The translations under genes and the position numbers were made by a program. DNA of 64,000 nt, taken from the NCBI GenBank assembly GCA_002077045.2, contig KZ111140.1:966493-1030492 (forward strand), given 5' to 3'. Numbering within the stretch: the stretch's first letter is position 1; each line of letters opens with the position of its first letter. Source of the DNA: Rachicladosporium sp. CCFEE 5018 (lineage: Eukaryota > Ascomycota > Dothideomycetes > Cladosporiales > Cladosporiaceae). The notes under the pieces were generated by a model. The model saw only the letters and a program-made list of their open reading frames with translations, did no database searches and was not told the origin of the DNA. This document shows positions 54,213 through 64,000 of this stretch, in pieces.

Positions 54213-55781
54213 ATGTCTCAGGCTGCAATCAAAACCAATGGCGTTCATCCAGACTTGAAGCCAACTCTCAATCGCTCGCGTGCCACGTCGCCATCGCGTA
54301 AGGGTGGCATTGTGGTCTTCTCCGGCGGCAGCGCAGCCAACAATCTTGTCGATGTCTTTGAAGAGCTACGAGCGGCGAACCAAACGACGCTCAGCTATGT
54401 AATCCCTATCAGTGACAATGGCGGATCGTCGAGCGAGATCATTCGAGTGTTCGGCGGTCCTGGTGAGTGACAGCTCCACGACACAGATTCCCGGCCAATG
54501 CACTACAGTACTTTCCTAACACATCGTGACAGGCATTGGCGACGTACGTTCTCGTCTGGTCCGTTTGATCCCCGATTCGAGCACCGAGACCGTAGCAATC
54601 AGAGCCTTCTTCAATCACAGGCTGGCACGCGACTACACTACAGCTCGCGCTGAATGGCTGGACATTGTTGAAGCCACCTCGCCTTTATGGGACGGCGTCA
54701 GTCTGCCGAAGCAAGAGCTCATCCGTAGCTTCCTGAATGTCATGAACCTCGAAGTCGTCAAACGCCTGCGTCCAAGCAGTAGATTCGACTGGAGCGGCGC
54801 AAGCGTAGGGAACCTCTTCCTCACAGGGCAAGTGACCTTGATCAGTCTTGACTGAACGACTACTGATCCAGTTGCAGCGCCCGCCTCTTCACCGGTTCCT
54901 TCGAAGCAGCCATCTACCTTCTCTCCAGCACCTGCGGCGTGCCACCCTACGTCTCCGTCCTCCCAGTCCTGAACACCAACTTCGCCTGCCACATCGCCGC
55001 CGGCCTCATCAACGGCGACGTGATCACCGGCCAGAACAACATCTCGCACCCCTCGCACCCGACGGCAGCCGTTCCCGTACCTCCCGCCCGGCCTGCTTCC
55101 AAGTCCGGCTACGCGACGCCGCATCCAACTGAGGAAGAGGACAAGATCGAAGACGCCAACCCGCCTGGCTCGTTACCCGTGCTGAGGAAGCCGGCTCTAG
55201 CCTTTTCCAAGATGCTTGAAGCTGATCTTCCAGCCCGAATAGAGCGACTCTGGTACATCAATCCCTATGGTCAAGAGATCCGCATGCCTGCCAATCCGCG
55301 TGTGCTTGCCGCACTTGATGAAGCGACTACGGTAATTTACAGCATCGGCTCGCTGTTCACTAGTATCATCCCGTCGCTCGTGTTGCGAGGGGTTGGGCAT
55401 GCGATCGCGGACCCGAGAGTGAAGTCAAAGATCCTAATTTTGAACGGGACATTAGATCGGGAGACAGGTCCCTCTACCAGTCCGTTTACTGCGCTAGATT
55501 TTGTTGCTGCGATCGCGAGAGCTGGCGCAGAAAGTCGAGATCAGGGAGGCCCGGAGCAGGAAGAGTACTGGCAGTACGTCACGCATGTGATTTACATGGA
55601 CTCGCCTACGAGTCCAAAGGTCGACATGACGGCTTTCGGGCAGCTTGGAATCGAGACGGTGAGAGTGTACGGACGACAGGCAGGGAGATACGACAGCAAG
55701 GCTCTGGGGCAGGTGCTCGATGCGATCGTGGGAAGACGAGAGGGACGAGGTCTAGGGAGACGGAACACCCTAGTCGGCTAG
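54213..55781 (+). CDS. YvcK/CofD-like protein (UPF0052)
   Basis: There are three exons (54213-54462, 54533-54827, 54878-55781), coding for 482 residues. The N-terminus has GGIVVFSGGSAANNLVDVFE, the glycine-rich nucleotide-binding loop of the CofD/YvcK fold. ISDNGGSSSEIIRVFGGPG, GIGDVRSRLVRL and ASVGNLFLTGARLFTGSFE then follow, with the usual SDNGG and GD-R motifs. The C-terminal half has VIYSIGSLFTSIIPSLVLRG and KILILNGTLDRETG. Bacterial YvcK acts in cell-wall and central carbon control and CofD makes coenzyme F420; the fungal role is unknown. The second intron (54828-54877) begins GCAAGT, so it is a GC-AG intron. No GT alternative keeps the frame. Confidence 0.8.
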
Positions 55782-55784
55782 AAA

Positions 55785-56841
55785 CTACAGCGAGGAAGAT
55801 TTCATGACTTGCGCCACCCACCGCTTCACCTGTTCCACCACGAACTCCGGCTTACTCTCTGGGAAGTAATGGCCGTGGCCCTCGCCCACACCGACACACT
55901 CCAGCTCGCCTGTCGCCCAGTCTTTCCAGACTTTGGGCACGTCGTGCATCCTTGCTAAGCTCCCTTCGGAGTACAGCACCAGCAGGGGGACTTGCACTTT
56001 CTTACCCTCCTTCTGATCGCCACTCTGCGCATCGCATTCCGGCATAGCGCCATCAGTGTAATCCGCACAGCTCCCATCTATCGCAGCTTTCGTGTCAAAA
56101 ACAGCACAGTAGTGCTCCCATGCGCCATCGGACTGCATACTCTCAACGCCCGTTGAGCTCTGCCCTTTACCGCGCTCCATGATAAGCCGACAGTACTTCG
56201 CCCCGCCCATGGATGTGATCATCTCAGGCGCATCTGGGCGTGCGAGGAAAGGCCAGTGGAAGTATGCTACGCTTGCTGCGGGGTTGGCGAAGGATCTCCA
56301 TTGCTCGAGCGAGGGGACGATGTCCATGAAGATTGCGGCTTTGATGTTCTGGGTCAGGGATGAAGGTGAGGTCAGCAAGCGGTGGCCGATGCGGGCGCCG
56401 CGGTCGTGAGAGCACCATATGATCTGTCGTGTGGAGCCGGATTTAAGGGTGGCGTGAAGAGCGCGGAGCAGGAGGTGGCCGTGGTCGCGTTTGTTCCAGG
56501 GACGGGTCGTGGTGGAGACACCATAATTCGGCAGCTCGGGGACGAAGAGGGAGTAGTGGTCTTTTAAAGCCGGGACGACCTGTTGCATGTCAGATTGTGG
56601 CGGTCATGTAGGGAGGGAAGAGGCGCACGTGACGCCACCTGGGAGAACTTAGCTTGGGTTATAAGTCGAGGGAGGGTCAAGGAACGAACATGTAGCTTGA
56701 TTGAGGATAGCCGTGGACCATGCAGAGAATGACACCGTCGCCATGATCGTGCGTGTAGCTTTCAATCCGAGTGTCGTTGTCGAGGGTTGTGCTGTTGTGC
56801 TGGAGGAATGGGTGTAGGGACTTGAGGGCCGCGTCTGCCAT
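55785..56841 (-). CDS. Alpha/beta hydrolase (epoxide hydrolase/dehalogenase-like) with a 10-nt exon
   Basis: There are three exons (56841-56690, 56638-56629, 56579-55785), coding for 318 residues. Exon 1 carries the oxyanion motif MVHGYPQSSYM. The 10-base exon adds WRH and exon 3 opens VVPALKDHYSLFVPELPNYG, giving the family motif SYMWRHVVPAL. The nucleophile elbow is IWCSHDRGARIGHRL with Asp as the probable nucleophile. The catalytic His is in GVGEGHGHYFPES. An Asp nucleophile is typical of epoxide hydrolases and haloacetate dehalogenases. Introns are 51 bases (GTTCGT donor) and 49 bases (GTGCGC donor, CTGAC branch). It is tail-to-tail with the YvcK/CofD-like gene, only three bases apart. 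Confidence 0.8.
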
Positions 56842-57720
56842 GATGCCTCGGTTCTGTTGACAGAAAGGACACTGCTTATACGATGAAGGATTTGACTGGG
56901 TACTGTACGAAACAGCACAACACAATGATGGACGCAGCCTGTAAGACCATACCAATTCACCTACCTTACTACCTTGTGCCTGGCTCTGCATAGCTCACGA
57001 CTGGTGCGGGGCACCATTGGTTCGGTGGAGACGAGGTGTAAGCCGAGGACTCTTCAAGCACTGACATGGGCTGGCAATTCGATGGAATACTCCGCGCCGC
57101 TGCTGCGCTACAGTGCTGTGCCGACTCGTCAATATCGAGGCAGAAAACGACGTGGCAGGGGCTATCGCAACATGCAAGGCCGACCGTGAAAGGCAGGCGC
57201 GATGCGTAGTGACGCCAGCAATACTGCATATGCTTCCGGCTGATCTGCGGGATGGCTTGCTTGCCGTCGGGAAGTCACTGGAGTGTGAGCAGGTTCTAGA
57301 CCTGTAGGAGTATTCTGCGAATGACGATATCGAAAGGCAGCACAGCACAATGGACCTCGACGTTCAGTCAGAGTTAATCGATGAGGCTGCGTGAGATTAC
57401 GAGTGATAGAAGAGTGAAATAAGCCTCGTAAGCGAAGCATAAGCGGGACCCTGCACCTCGAGATCTTGGCCTCACGTGTCGCTCGCTCAGCTTCGCAGAC
57501 GCCGGCCAGACGGCTCAGGTCTCACCCTTCATCATCGCACCACCGCAACTCCACCACCTAAACGCACTCACACCCTCAGCGTGACAGCATACGACCTCCT
57601 CATCGCCTCAAGCATCACCGCGCGTCTCCCGACCTTGCGCCGTACTCTCTTCGCGCAATCCCTCAACCAAACCCACGAATGCACCGCCCACCCTAGTCCC
57701 GCCGCGCCATCGCGCAGACC
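56842..57720. promoter_or_regulatory. Divergent promoter region, hydrolase / PALH
   Basis: About 880 bases without a recognisable gene. Near PALH it has CACGTG at 57474-57479 and a single GCCAAG hexamer on the minus strand (57470-57465) that fits the PacC consensus, but such hexamers are common by chance. Confidence 0.35.
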
Positions 57721-60069
57721 ATGGCTCCCTCCCCCGGCAATGTTGTCGCCCGCCAACTGTGGAATCTCCCGAGCACGCGCTCGACTTCCTCCTGGGCAGC
57801 GCAATGCACGCCCTTCACCCTGCCCTCGAATGGCGTCATCTCCATGGCCGATACGATCCTAACTCTCACCGCGGACGCTGTCTTCCAGCCGGAATGCACC
57901 AGTGGCGCCTTGAGTAGCAAAGGCATAGATGAGCCGAGCTCGATTGCAGATTTGCAGGATCCGTTCTATGCGAGTACGACGCCACAGACTTATGTCATTG
58001 CGGCTGCGACGGTAATTGCGTGGATCTTGGTGTTCATGCTCATCATTACGCCGCGGACGAGTTTCTTCGGGACGCCGGTATTGCATTCTGGGCTTGGTGG
58101 CGGGAGAGGAATCATTGGAGGTGCGAATGGAGGTGGAGGGTCTCTGATTGGAGTCGGATCAAGACCATGGCTTCAGAAGGTGGCGGCGTTCACGGTGGCA
58201 GTGTCTCTTACAATCGCGACGGCGGATACATTCAAGGTCTTGGAAAGACAGTATCTCCACGGATATATGGATGCGACGCAAATGCGAGAGGAGGTCATGG
58301 GTTCGCTGGAGATTCGCATTACACGGGTCATATCGGACATTTTCCTCTGGCTTGCGCAGGTCCAGACGCTCATTCGACTATTCCCACGACATAAGGAGAA
58401 AGTGCTGATTAAGTGGATTGGATTTGCTATGATTATATGCGACTCGATATTCTCGTGTTTGAACTCATTTCTGGTCAACACTGCCACCCGGCCGAGGCAC
58501 TTTGTGGACGCCATACCGGCATTGTCTTATCTATTCGAACTGGCACTCGGACTGCTGTACGCTGCTTGGGTGATGTACTACACCGCCACAAAACGACGAT
58601 ACGCATTTTACCACTCGAAGATGCGGAGTATCTCTCTCATCGCGGTGCTATCGCTAGTGGCAATATTAACACCAGTGGTTTTCTTCGTAACAGATGTGTC
58701 AAATGCAGACGTCGCTGGCTGGGGTGACTACTTCCGCTGGGTTGGTGCTGCAGCTGCCAGTGTTATCGTCTGGGAATGGGTCGAACGAATAGAAGCACTC
58801 GAGCGAGACGAGAAGAAGGATGGCATTCTTGGGAGAGAGATCTTCGACGGCGACGAGATGTTAGATGTCGATCCGACTGACGACGTCATGTTTGGCTCTG
58901 GCCGAAGAGGCATGGCACGTATGAGACGAGCGCGAGATGGGACTGGAGAGAAGCCGGCTGATCCACCTGTGAGCGCGCTCGAGAAAGGACTTGCTGGCTT
59001 TGCAAAGCGGTTCCGTAAGCCGCAACAGCCTGCGCCGAAGCACTTCCCTCTGGGTCGAGCCCACAGCCACATCACAGACTTGACCGAGAAGTCTGCGCAA
59101 CCTGTCAATAGCAATGGCACTATCGCATTCGGACGATTGCCAAAGCCTGGCGACCAGCTGACGCATGAGAACGGCATACAGACGGGCATCACACCTCCGG
59201 CGGCGGTTGCTAGTCCCGTGAGTCGGACTGACACATCGAGCGCTGCCAGCACAGTGTACGTTGTGCGACACGACAATGGTGCAGACATGCCGCAGCCCAT
59301 CCGACGTCGCGTCAATGCGTCCGCCACGACACAAGGGCGAGCTGGAGATCCTGGGAAGGAATTTGTCGACACTGGAGACGACGCTCGCCCGAACCGCGAC
59401 CGCCAGATAGGCCGCTGGCATACCGTACCCAATCCCTTCAAGCGGAAGCGCGCCTCACCTCCCGCAGAAGTCCAGAAGGCTCGCGCAGCCGCTGTAGCGA
59501 ACGGCACGCGTGCTCTCACCCCAGCACATAACTTCTCGAAGTGGGATGTGAAGAACCGCCTGGGCGCATTGGCGGCCGAGACCGGTGAACGCTTCCGGGA
59601 TCGCACTACGCAACGTCCACCAGCAGGAGATCTGCCAGTGACCGTCATCCCTGCGCAACCGCGAGGCAGTGGAAGGACTTGGAGTCCCGACCTCCCTCGC
59701 CAGTCGGCTGTGCAACGAGGCACAGCTCCGACTGCTACCAATAGCACCGAACACAGCCCGGGAGATCTGAGCAACGCAACGACTCTCACGAACAGCACTA
59801 ACATCCCTCCCTCGGTGCCCGCCAGCGCTCCCGCAGCTGCACCTCCGCCTACACGCACGTCCACCGTCTCTCCCCTCGGCGCAGGTGGCACGTCACTACG
59901 CTCGAGCGTCACGCCTACATTCCGGCCGAATGTCCTTGATCGGAGAAGCACAGTAGAGCGGAGGAGTCCTCAGCAGCCGCCGCCAAGAGCTGATGACATC
60001 AGTCCTATTGCAGGGTCGACCGCGACGGTCGTCGTGCCCGCGCCTCGGCGATCACCATTGAGGATGTGA
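57721..60069 (+). CDS. palH: pH-response sensor PalH/Rim21
   Basis: This is a single exon of 782 residues. The N-terminal region is extracellular-like with a conserved Cys pair (QCTPFTLPSNGV, FQPECTSG). Seven hydrophobic segments lie between about residues 92 and 355 (TYVIAAATVIAWILVFMLII, FTVAVSLTIATADTFKVLE, WIGFAMIICDSIFSCLN, FVDAIPALSYLFELALGLLY, ISLIAVLSLVAILTPVVFFV, then FRWVGAAAASVIVWEWVER). The long C-terminal tail is cytosolic, Pro/Ser/Thr-rich and disordered. PalH senses ambient alkaline pH at the plasma membrane and signals via the Pal/Rim complex and ESCRT to the transcription factor PacC. The length is typical for filamentous ascomycetes. Confidence 0.9.
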   Translation: MAPSPGNVVARQLWNLPSTRSTSSWAAQCTPFTLPSNGVISMADTILTLTADAVFQPECTSGALSSKGIDEPSSIADLQDPFYASTTPQTYVIAAATVIAWILVFMLIITPRTSFFGTPVLHSGLGGGRGIIGGANGGGGSLIGVGSRPWLQKVAAFTVAVSLTIATADTFKVLERQYLHGYMDATQMREEVMGSLEIRITRVISDIFLWLAQVQTLIRLFPRHKEKVLIKWIGFAMIICDSIFSCLNSFLVNTATRPRHFVDAIPALSYLFELALGLLYAAWVMYYTATKRRYAFYHSKMRSISLIAVLSLVAILTPVVFFVTDVSNADVAGWGDYFRWVGAAAASVIVWEWVERIEALERDEKKDGILGREIFDGDEMLDVDPTDDVMFGSGRRGMARMRRARDGTGEKPADPPVSALEKGLAGFAKRFRKPQQPAPKHFPLGRAHSHITDLTEKSAQPVNSNGTIAFGRLPKPGDQLTHENGIQTGITPPAAVASPVSRTDTSSAASTVYVVRHDNGADMPQPIRRRVNASATTQGRAGDPGKEFVDTGDDARPNRDRQIGRWHTVPNPFKRKRASPPAEVQKARAAAVANGTRALTPAHNFSKWDVKNRLGALAAETGERFRDRTTQRPPAGDLPVTVIPAQPRGSGRTWSPDLPRQSAVQRGTAPTATNSTEHSPGDLSNATTLTNSTNIPPSVPASAPAAAPPPTRTSTVSPLGAGGTSLRSSVTPTFRPNVLDRRSTVERRSPQQPPPRADDISPIAGSTATVVVPAPRRSPLRM

Positions 60070-60527
60070 GAGACGTATAGAAGGGGAGGATGATTGACTT
60101 GGGATTTAGCGATGGCGTTGGAGGCACACGAACATACTTGTATCGTGAAGAGGTGGAATTTCGAGACTTGGGCTGAATGTAGATATGTTATGAAAGCTCT
60201 GATTTTATCTGCCTCTCTGCACCCTCCCAAGGCACAGATGATGTAGCCGTGCTGTCGAAGCGTTCCATGATATCTTATCTTACCTTCGGTTCGCGAAGTA
60301 CCGCACGTGGCTAGCGCGATCTGTCCTATCGAGAGTGACGACATCCACAATCAGCTCGCGTACGCGAGATCAAATGCAAAGCGGCATGCACCGCAGAGCC
60401 GTCCATCAGTGAGCGGAGAGCTTTCAACCCAATAGAAACGGTAAGTCATCTTCCAATCCGTTTCTGTACCAATTTCCGCGCGGAACTATAAGCGCAGGTC
60501 ATTCAACACACAACCTCTCCCCCCATC
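60070..60527. other. Spacer between PALH and MFS transporter gene
   Basis: 3' flank of PALH and promoter of the MFS gene. A TATAAG at 60487-60492 lies about 36 bases before the MFS ATG, so transcripts from it would have a very short leader. Confidence 0.4.
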
Positions 60528-62077
60528 ATGGCCGACCAAGGCCACCGCGACAGCAGCACAAATGATGAGCGCGAACCCCTCCTCCACCGTAACAGCCTAG
60601 TTGACGGCGGCGAAGGCGGCGACAGCAGGCAACTCCTCACTTTCAACAGCGAAGACTCCGCCAACCCGCGCCAATGGCCACGTCGGAAGAAACTCCTCAA
60701 CGTGGCAGTAATAGCAGCCATGTCCGTCCTCTCCCCCCTCGCCTCCTCAATGTTCACCCCCGGCATCGACCAAATCGCCTCCTCCCTCTCCACCACGCCC
60801 GAAACCGTCATCGGCTGCACGACCGGCTTCGTGATCATGCTGGGCCTAGGACCGATATTTCTAGCGCCGTTGAGCGAGACGTTCGGCAGGAGGAAGTTGT
60901 ATCTGGTGTGCTTTACGGTGTTTGCAATACTGCAGATTCCGAGCGCTCTGGCGCCGAATATTGAGACGCTGATTGCTATGAGGACGTTGAGTGGGTTTTT
61001 TGGGAGCGTGGGGATTGCGAATGGAGGGGGGACGATTAGTGATATGTTTGAGCCTTCGTCGAGGGCGGGGATTTTTGGCTGGTATTTGTTGGGGCCGCTG
61101 TTAGGGCCGACGTTGGTGAGTATATCGTTGCGAGGATGCTGCGAGCGGGCAAGGCATGGGCACTGACTATGCTGTAGGGACCTCTGTTCGGCGGAATCAT
61201 CGTCCAACGGCTAGGCTGGCGGTGGATCTTCTGGACGTTGACCATTGTATGCTTCGTCAACACGGCCGCCGGCTTCGTCTTCCTGCGCGAGACCTACGCC
61301 CCAGTGATCCTCGAAATGCGCAGAGATCGCCTACAGAAAGAGCAGCCTTCGCCCAAGGGATACCGCGTAGAAGGCGAGGACGAGAGTCCACTAAAGAGCC
61401 GCGTGATCCGATCACTCACACGGCCTATGCGAATCCTCGCGCAGCCTATCGTGCTCACGATGAGCGCCTACCAAGCCCTCCTGTTTGGCACAACCTACAG
61501 CATATACACCAACATGCAACCCATCTACCAAGGCGAATATGGTTTCAACACGGAGCAAGTCGGCCTGCTCTACCTAGGGCCCGGCGTGGGCTTCCTCTTC
61601 GCTGTCTGGTTCCTCGTCCCCCGCATCGACACAGTCTACAACAGACTGACGAAGCAGAACGACGGCAAAAGTAAACCCGAGTACCGTCTACCGCTCGCCA
61701 ACATCGGCGCGGTCTTCATCCCCATCAGCTTATTCTGGTTCGCATGGACAGTGCAGCTACACACCCACTGGACGGCTTCCATCGCATCGACGTTCTTCTA
61801 CGGGATTGGCCAGGTAATGATCATGAACACCTGCCAGAACTACTACATCGACAGTTTTGAGAAGTACGCTGCTAGTGCTATCGCTGCCGGAGCGGTGTTC
61901 AGGAGTATACTGGGTGGCGTGGTACCACTGTTCGCGCCGGCGTTGTTCGATAAACTTGGCTATGGATGGGGAATCAGCGTGTTTGCGTTTCTGTCACTGG
62001 CGATATCGCCGGCGCCGTTGGTGTTCTTTTACTATGGGCAGAGGATAAGGGAGAGGTTTGCGATTGAATTGAGCTAG
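60528..62077 (+). CDS. MFS transporter, DHA1 drug:H+ antiporter type
   Basis: There are two exons, 60528-61115 and 61178-62077, with a 62-base intron (GTGAGT..TAG), coding for 495 residues. The hydrophilic N-terminus is followed by 12 membrane segments. DHA1-type motifs are PLSETFGRRKLYL after segment 2, MRTLSGFFGSVGIANGGGTI, SRAGIFGWYLLGPLLGPTLG across the splice, and GGIIVQRLGWRWIFW. The central loop with SPLKSRVIRSLTRPMRIL is usual for fungal multidrug or polyamine-type carriers. It probably resides in the plasma membrane. The substrate cannot be inferred. Confidence 0.88.
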
Positions 62078-62810
62078 GGTCCCTTCACGTTCGTGAGCAA
62101 GGGATGTGGGCAGCACGTTGAGCGAATGGCGTATCGGGCATTGGTGGAGCGGTTTGGGATGCATGAACGGCGTTCTGCGAGCGAGGACGGTCTTGTACAG
62201 TGTATGTAGCATAGCGTGGCCGTTTGATATGCGTAAATCGTACATGAGTAGAGAAGCGATGTTCGAGGTGCTATGGAACGTGAGCGTTTCAGACGATCAA
62301 TAAGGGAGGCGCCGAGTAAAGTCACCGTCTGCCATTAACCAAATCTCCTGACGCGCTGCTCGTGTTAACCCGGCTGCAACACTGACTCGCTGTGCTTGCT
62401 ACACTCGTAACAATGATGTGTCGAGTACCACTCCAGACGCACAGCAGCGTCTCAAATATGGAGAAACGAAGAGATGTGGGTGACTCGACCATTTCGCAGG
62501 CAAGGCAGAACATGTAATGTGTTTACCTAGTCCTGCACATTATGCGATCTGTATCACTTTCAGATCTATGCGCTACTACGCGCAGACAAAAGCATCAAGC
62601 GCGCTCTAGCAATGTGCAAAATTGCGCTCACAGAGCGTTGTCGCTCCAAGTCGTACGCAGTCTCTGCAGCCTGCCTCATTGATTTGCCCGCACACTCATT
62701 CCCTTCGGAAGCATGTTGCTGTCTCGACATGTGCGCGCCCTAGATGCGCTTCCCATATATGCGCAACGTCTGTTTCTTGTTTACCACCCCTCCACCCTGC
62801 CCGCATCCCT
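62078..62810. other. Convergent spacer between MFS gene and transcription factor
   Basis: A 3'-to-3' spacer of about 730 bases. No gene or repeat recognised. Confidence 0.4.
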
Positions 62811-64000
62811 TCACACACCATCAAACCCATGAAACGTAGCGTTATGCGCGTATCCCGGCCGATGGGCAATCAACGGCCAAGGAAAGTCGCCCACAATCTC
62901 TTGCGGTAGCGTGAAGTCGTCCATAGTCCCTGCCATGCCGTACATGGAGCCTGCGTCCCTCTGCTGCTGCGTCGGCGGTATCGTGAACGCGTTGGGATTC
63001 TGATGGTGCGTCGGCACGGGCACCGGAGCGGGCATGCGCATGTACGTGTCGATTCTGTCGACCTGTGTGCGCAGACTCTTGGATGCGCCAGCGCCGGGCT
63101 GCAAGTCTGATTCAAGGGTCTCGACGAGCGAGACGAGGGATTCGAGGAGCTGGCGGACGCGGGTGTAGGTTGCTTCGGTGAGGTGGCCTTCCATAACTGA
63201 GGCTAGGAGCTGGCCGATGCCGCCGAGATGGTAGACCAAAGGGGTGCTGATCGCGGAGAGGTAGCGTGGGCAGATGCCGTGGAAGGTTTGGAGCACTTGG
63301 TCGGCCACGTTGCATTTCTGGTAGACGTCATTGGGGATGCTCACGCTGAAGAGTGTCATGCGGACGAGCTGGAGCGTTGCTTGGATGTTGGCAGCTTGGA
63401 AGCCGAAGCGGTCGTCTGTGCCGTCGCCGGACATGATGACGGTGTAGTCCTTGAAGCGGGCTGGCAGTTGGTAGTAGAGGTGCAAGATGTTCTCCATGAT
63501 TTGGGAGTCGGTGAGACCATCTGATACGAGGAGCAGGGTGACCGAGGGTCGGTCTTCGCGTGGAGGGGCGTGATTGCGCCGCACGCGACGGATGGTGTGC
63601 TCCAAGTCTCGGAAAAGGTCTGTCGTGAAGTTCCAGCCGCGCAGCCAGCTCACGTCGCCGTTGGGCGTCACGCCAATGGGGGTGATGTTTTCGTCGTCGA
63701 TCTCTGCTGGATATCGAACATTCGCACTGACTTCGTCGAATTTGGGTATACTGTTGAAGACTACTGTGGAGAGGACGTTCAGACAGTATATCGACCAGTA
63801 CAGCCGTCGACGCTCCTCTTTGTCGATCAGTGTAAGCTCGAGCGGCCAATGAGACTCATCGTGTAAGTGCTGTATAGCGGAAATGGTGCAAAAGTGGCCG
63901 AGATACTGATGCATTGAAGCGATTTGTCCGTACTGTATGGATGTTAGTGCCAGAAGTCCGCATGCTCGTAGATAGCCCATGCCGGTCGCCTTGTTGAGAT
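62811..64000 (-). CDS. Fungal-specific transcription factor, C-terminal part, cut by window edge
   Basis: The frame runs from beyond the right edge to a stop at 62811, giving about 396 residues here. The sequence has the middle-homology region of Zn2Cys6 factors: LRACGLLALTSIQYGQIASM, YLGHFCTISAIQHLHDES, then IDKEERRRLYWSIYCLNVL and VFNSIPKFDEVSANVRYPAE. The zinc cluster would be outside the window. The tail is Gln/Pro-rich and ends with a low-complexity, probably activating segment. Targets are unknown. The internal ATG at 63980 is not the start, because the frame and the homology continue upstream. Confidence 0.85.
   Translation of the reverse strand, partial: LNKATGMGYLRACGLLALTSIQYGQIASMHQYLGHFCTISAIQHLHDESHWPLELTLIDKEERRRLYWSIYCLNVLSTVVFNSIPKFDEVSANVRYPAEIDDENITPIGVTPNGDVSWLRGWNFTTDLFRDLEHTIRRVRRNHAPPREDRPSVTLLLVSDGLTDSQIMENILHLYYQLPARFKDYTVIMSGDGTDDRFGFQAANIQATLQLVRMTLFSVSIPNDVYQKCNVADQVLQTFHGICPRYLSAISTPLVYHLGGIGQLLASVMEGHLTEATYTRVRQLLESLVSLVETLESDLQPGAGASKSLRTQVDRIDTYMRMPAPVPVPTHHQNPNAFTIPPTQQQRDAGSMYGMAGTMDDFTLPQEIVGDFPWPLIAHRPGYAHNATFHGFDGV

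Noticed and set aside
57465..57470. GCCAAG as a PacC site controlling PALH
   Set aside because: It is a single degenerate hexamer with a high chance frequency.
4547..57479. Repeated CACGTG/TCACGTGAC boxes (4547-4554, 7659-7667, near 14532, 56625-56630, 57474-57479)
   Set aside because: E-box hexamers are frequent and one lies inside an intron. I cannot show enrichment without a genome-wide count.
58728..59951. 407-codon open frame antisense to the PalH tail
   Set aside because: It is a shadow of the GC-rich disordered tail, with no domain.
1..64000. tRNA, rRNA, CRISPR array or transposon
   Set aside because: I scanned spacers for B-box-like GTTCGANTC, terminal repeats and transposase or reverse-transcriptase motifs and found none. 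CRISPR is not expected in a fungus.

Overview
The window looks like nuclear DNA of a filamentous ascomycete. The evidence is: roughly 54 percent GC by eye; single genes on both strands without operons; short introns of 49 to about 75 bases with GT..AG ends and CTNAC branch points; and recognisably fungal proteins such as PalH, a CLRC-like RFTS protein, a GH7-CBM1 cellulase, a hybrid histidine kinase and a fungal-specific transcription factor. The gene set and the F-box-like family suggest a dothideomycete, perhaps Mycosphaerellales, but that placement is inference.

Layout. Positions 1-12,700 hold a plus-strand tandem family of F-box-like proteins. Three leftmost copies are decayed (810-1505, 2205-2330, 2789-3509) and four rightmost copies are intact (7891-8883, 9193-10089, 10449-11294, 11867-12706). 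A housekeeping island sits between the two groups: an adaptin-binding p34/Irc6 protein, SmD3 and the DHHC palmitoyltransferase Pfa3. Positions 13,000-18,500 carry nuclear and RNA housekeeping genes: Ebp2, an HSBP1-like coiled coil, the pseudouridine synthase Pus4 and an RFTS-domain protein resembling Raf2. A 1.35-kb gene-free stretch with a 16-bp direct repeat leads to a six-exon HAM1-like gene (19855-23081) with a coding minisatellite, a broken oil-body-associated-protein gene, and Dot1. Positions 27,700-35,100 hold an SDR, a GH7 cellobiohydrolase with an apparent one-base deletion, a secreted-looking DHH/DHHA2 exopolyphosphatase and a chromate transporter. Positions 35,600-43,500 hold a bestrophin-like channel, a MoxR/ChlI-like AAA+ protein without a visible Walker A motif, Vps16, a secreted DUF3237 protein and a WW-domain protein. 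Positions 44,300-53,800 hold a five-exon hybrid histidine kinase, an unrecognised 602-residue protein, a COMPASS Shg1-like protein and a small complex I-like protein. Positions 54,200-64,000 hold a YvcK/CofD-like protein, an alpha/beta hydrolase with a 10-nt exon, PalH, an MFS transporter and the 3' part of a transcription factor that runs off the right edge.

The genes do not form one pathway. There are chromatin genes (Dot1, Shg1-like, Raf2-like), endosomal and vacuolar trafficking genes (Irc6/p34, Pfa3, Vps16, PalH) and ion/phosphate genes (exopolyphosphatase, chromate carrier, bestrophin), but they are scattered and I infer no cluster. The main signals worth a second look are the graded decay of the F-box-like array, lesions in the OBAP and cellulase genes, the degenerate AAA+ protein, and splicing oddities (GTTCGY donors, a GC-AG intron, a 10-nt exon). 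Exon joins were worked out by hand from reading frame, splice signals and family conservation, and each multi-exon model sums to a whole number of codons unless noted.
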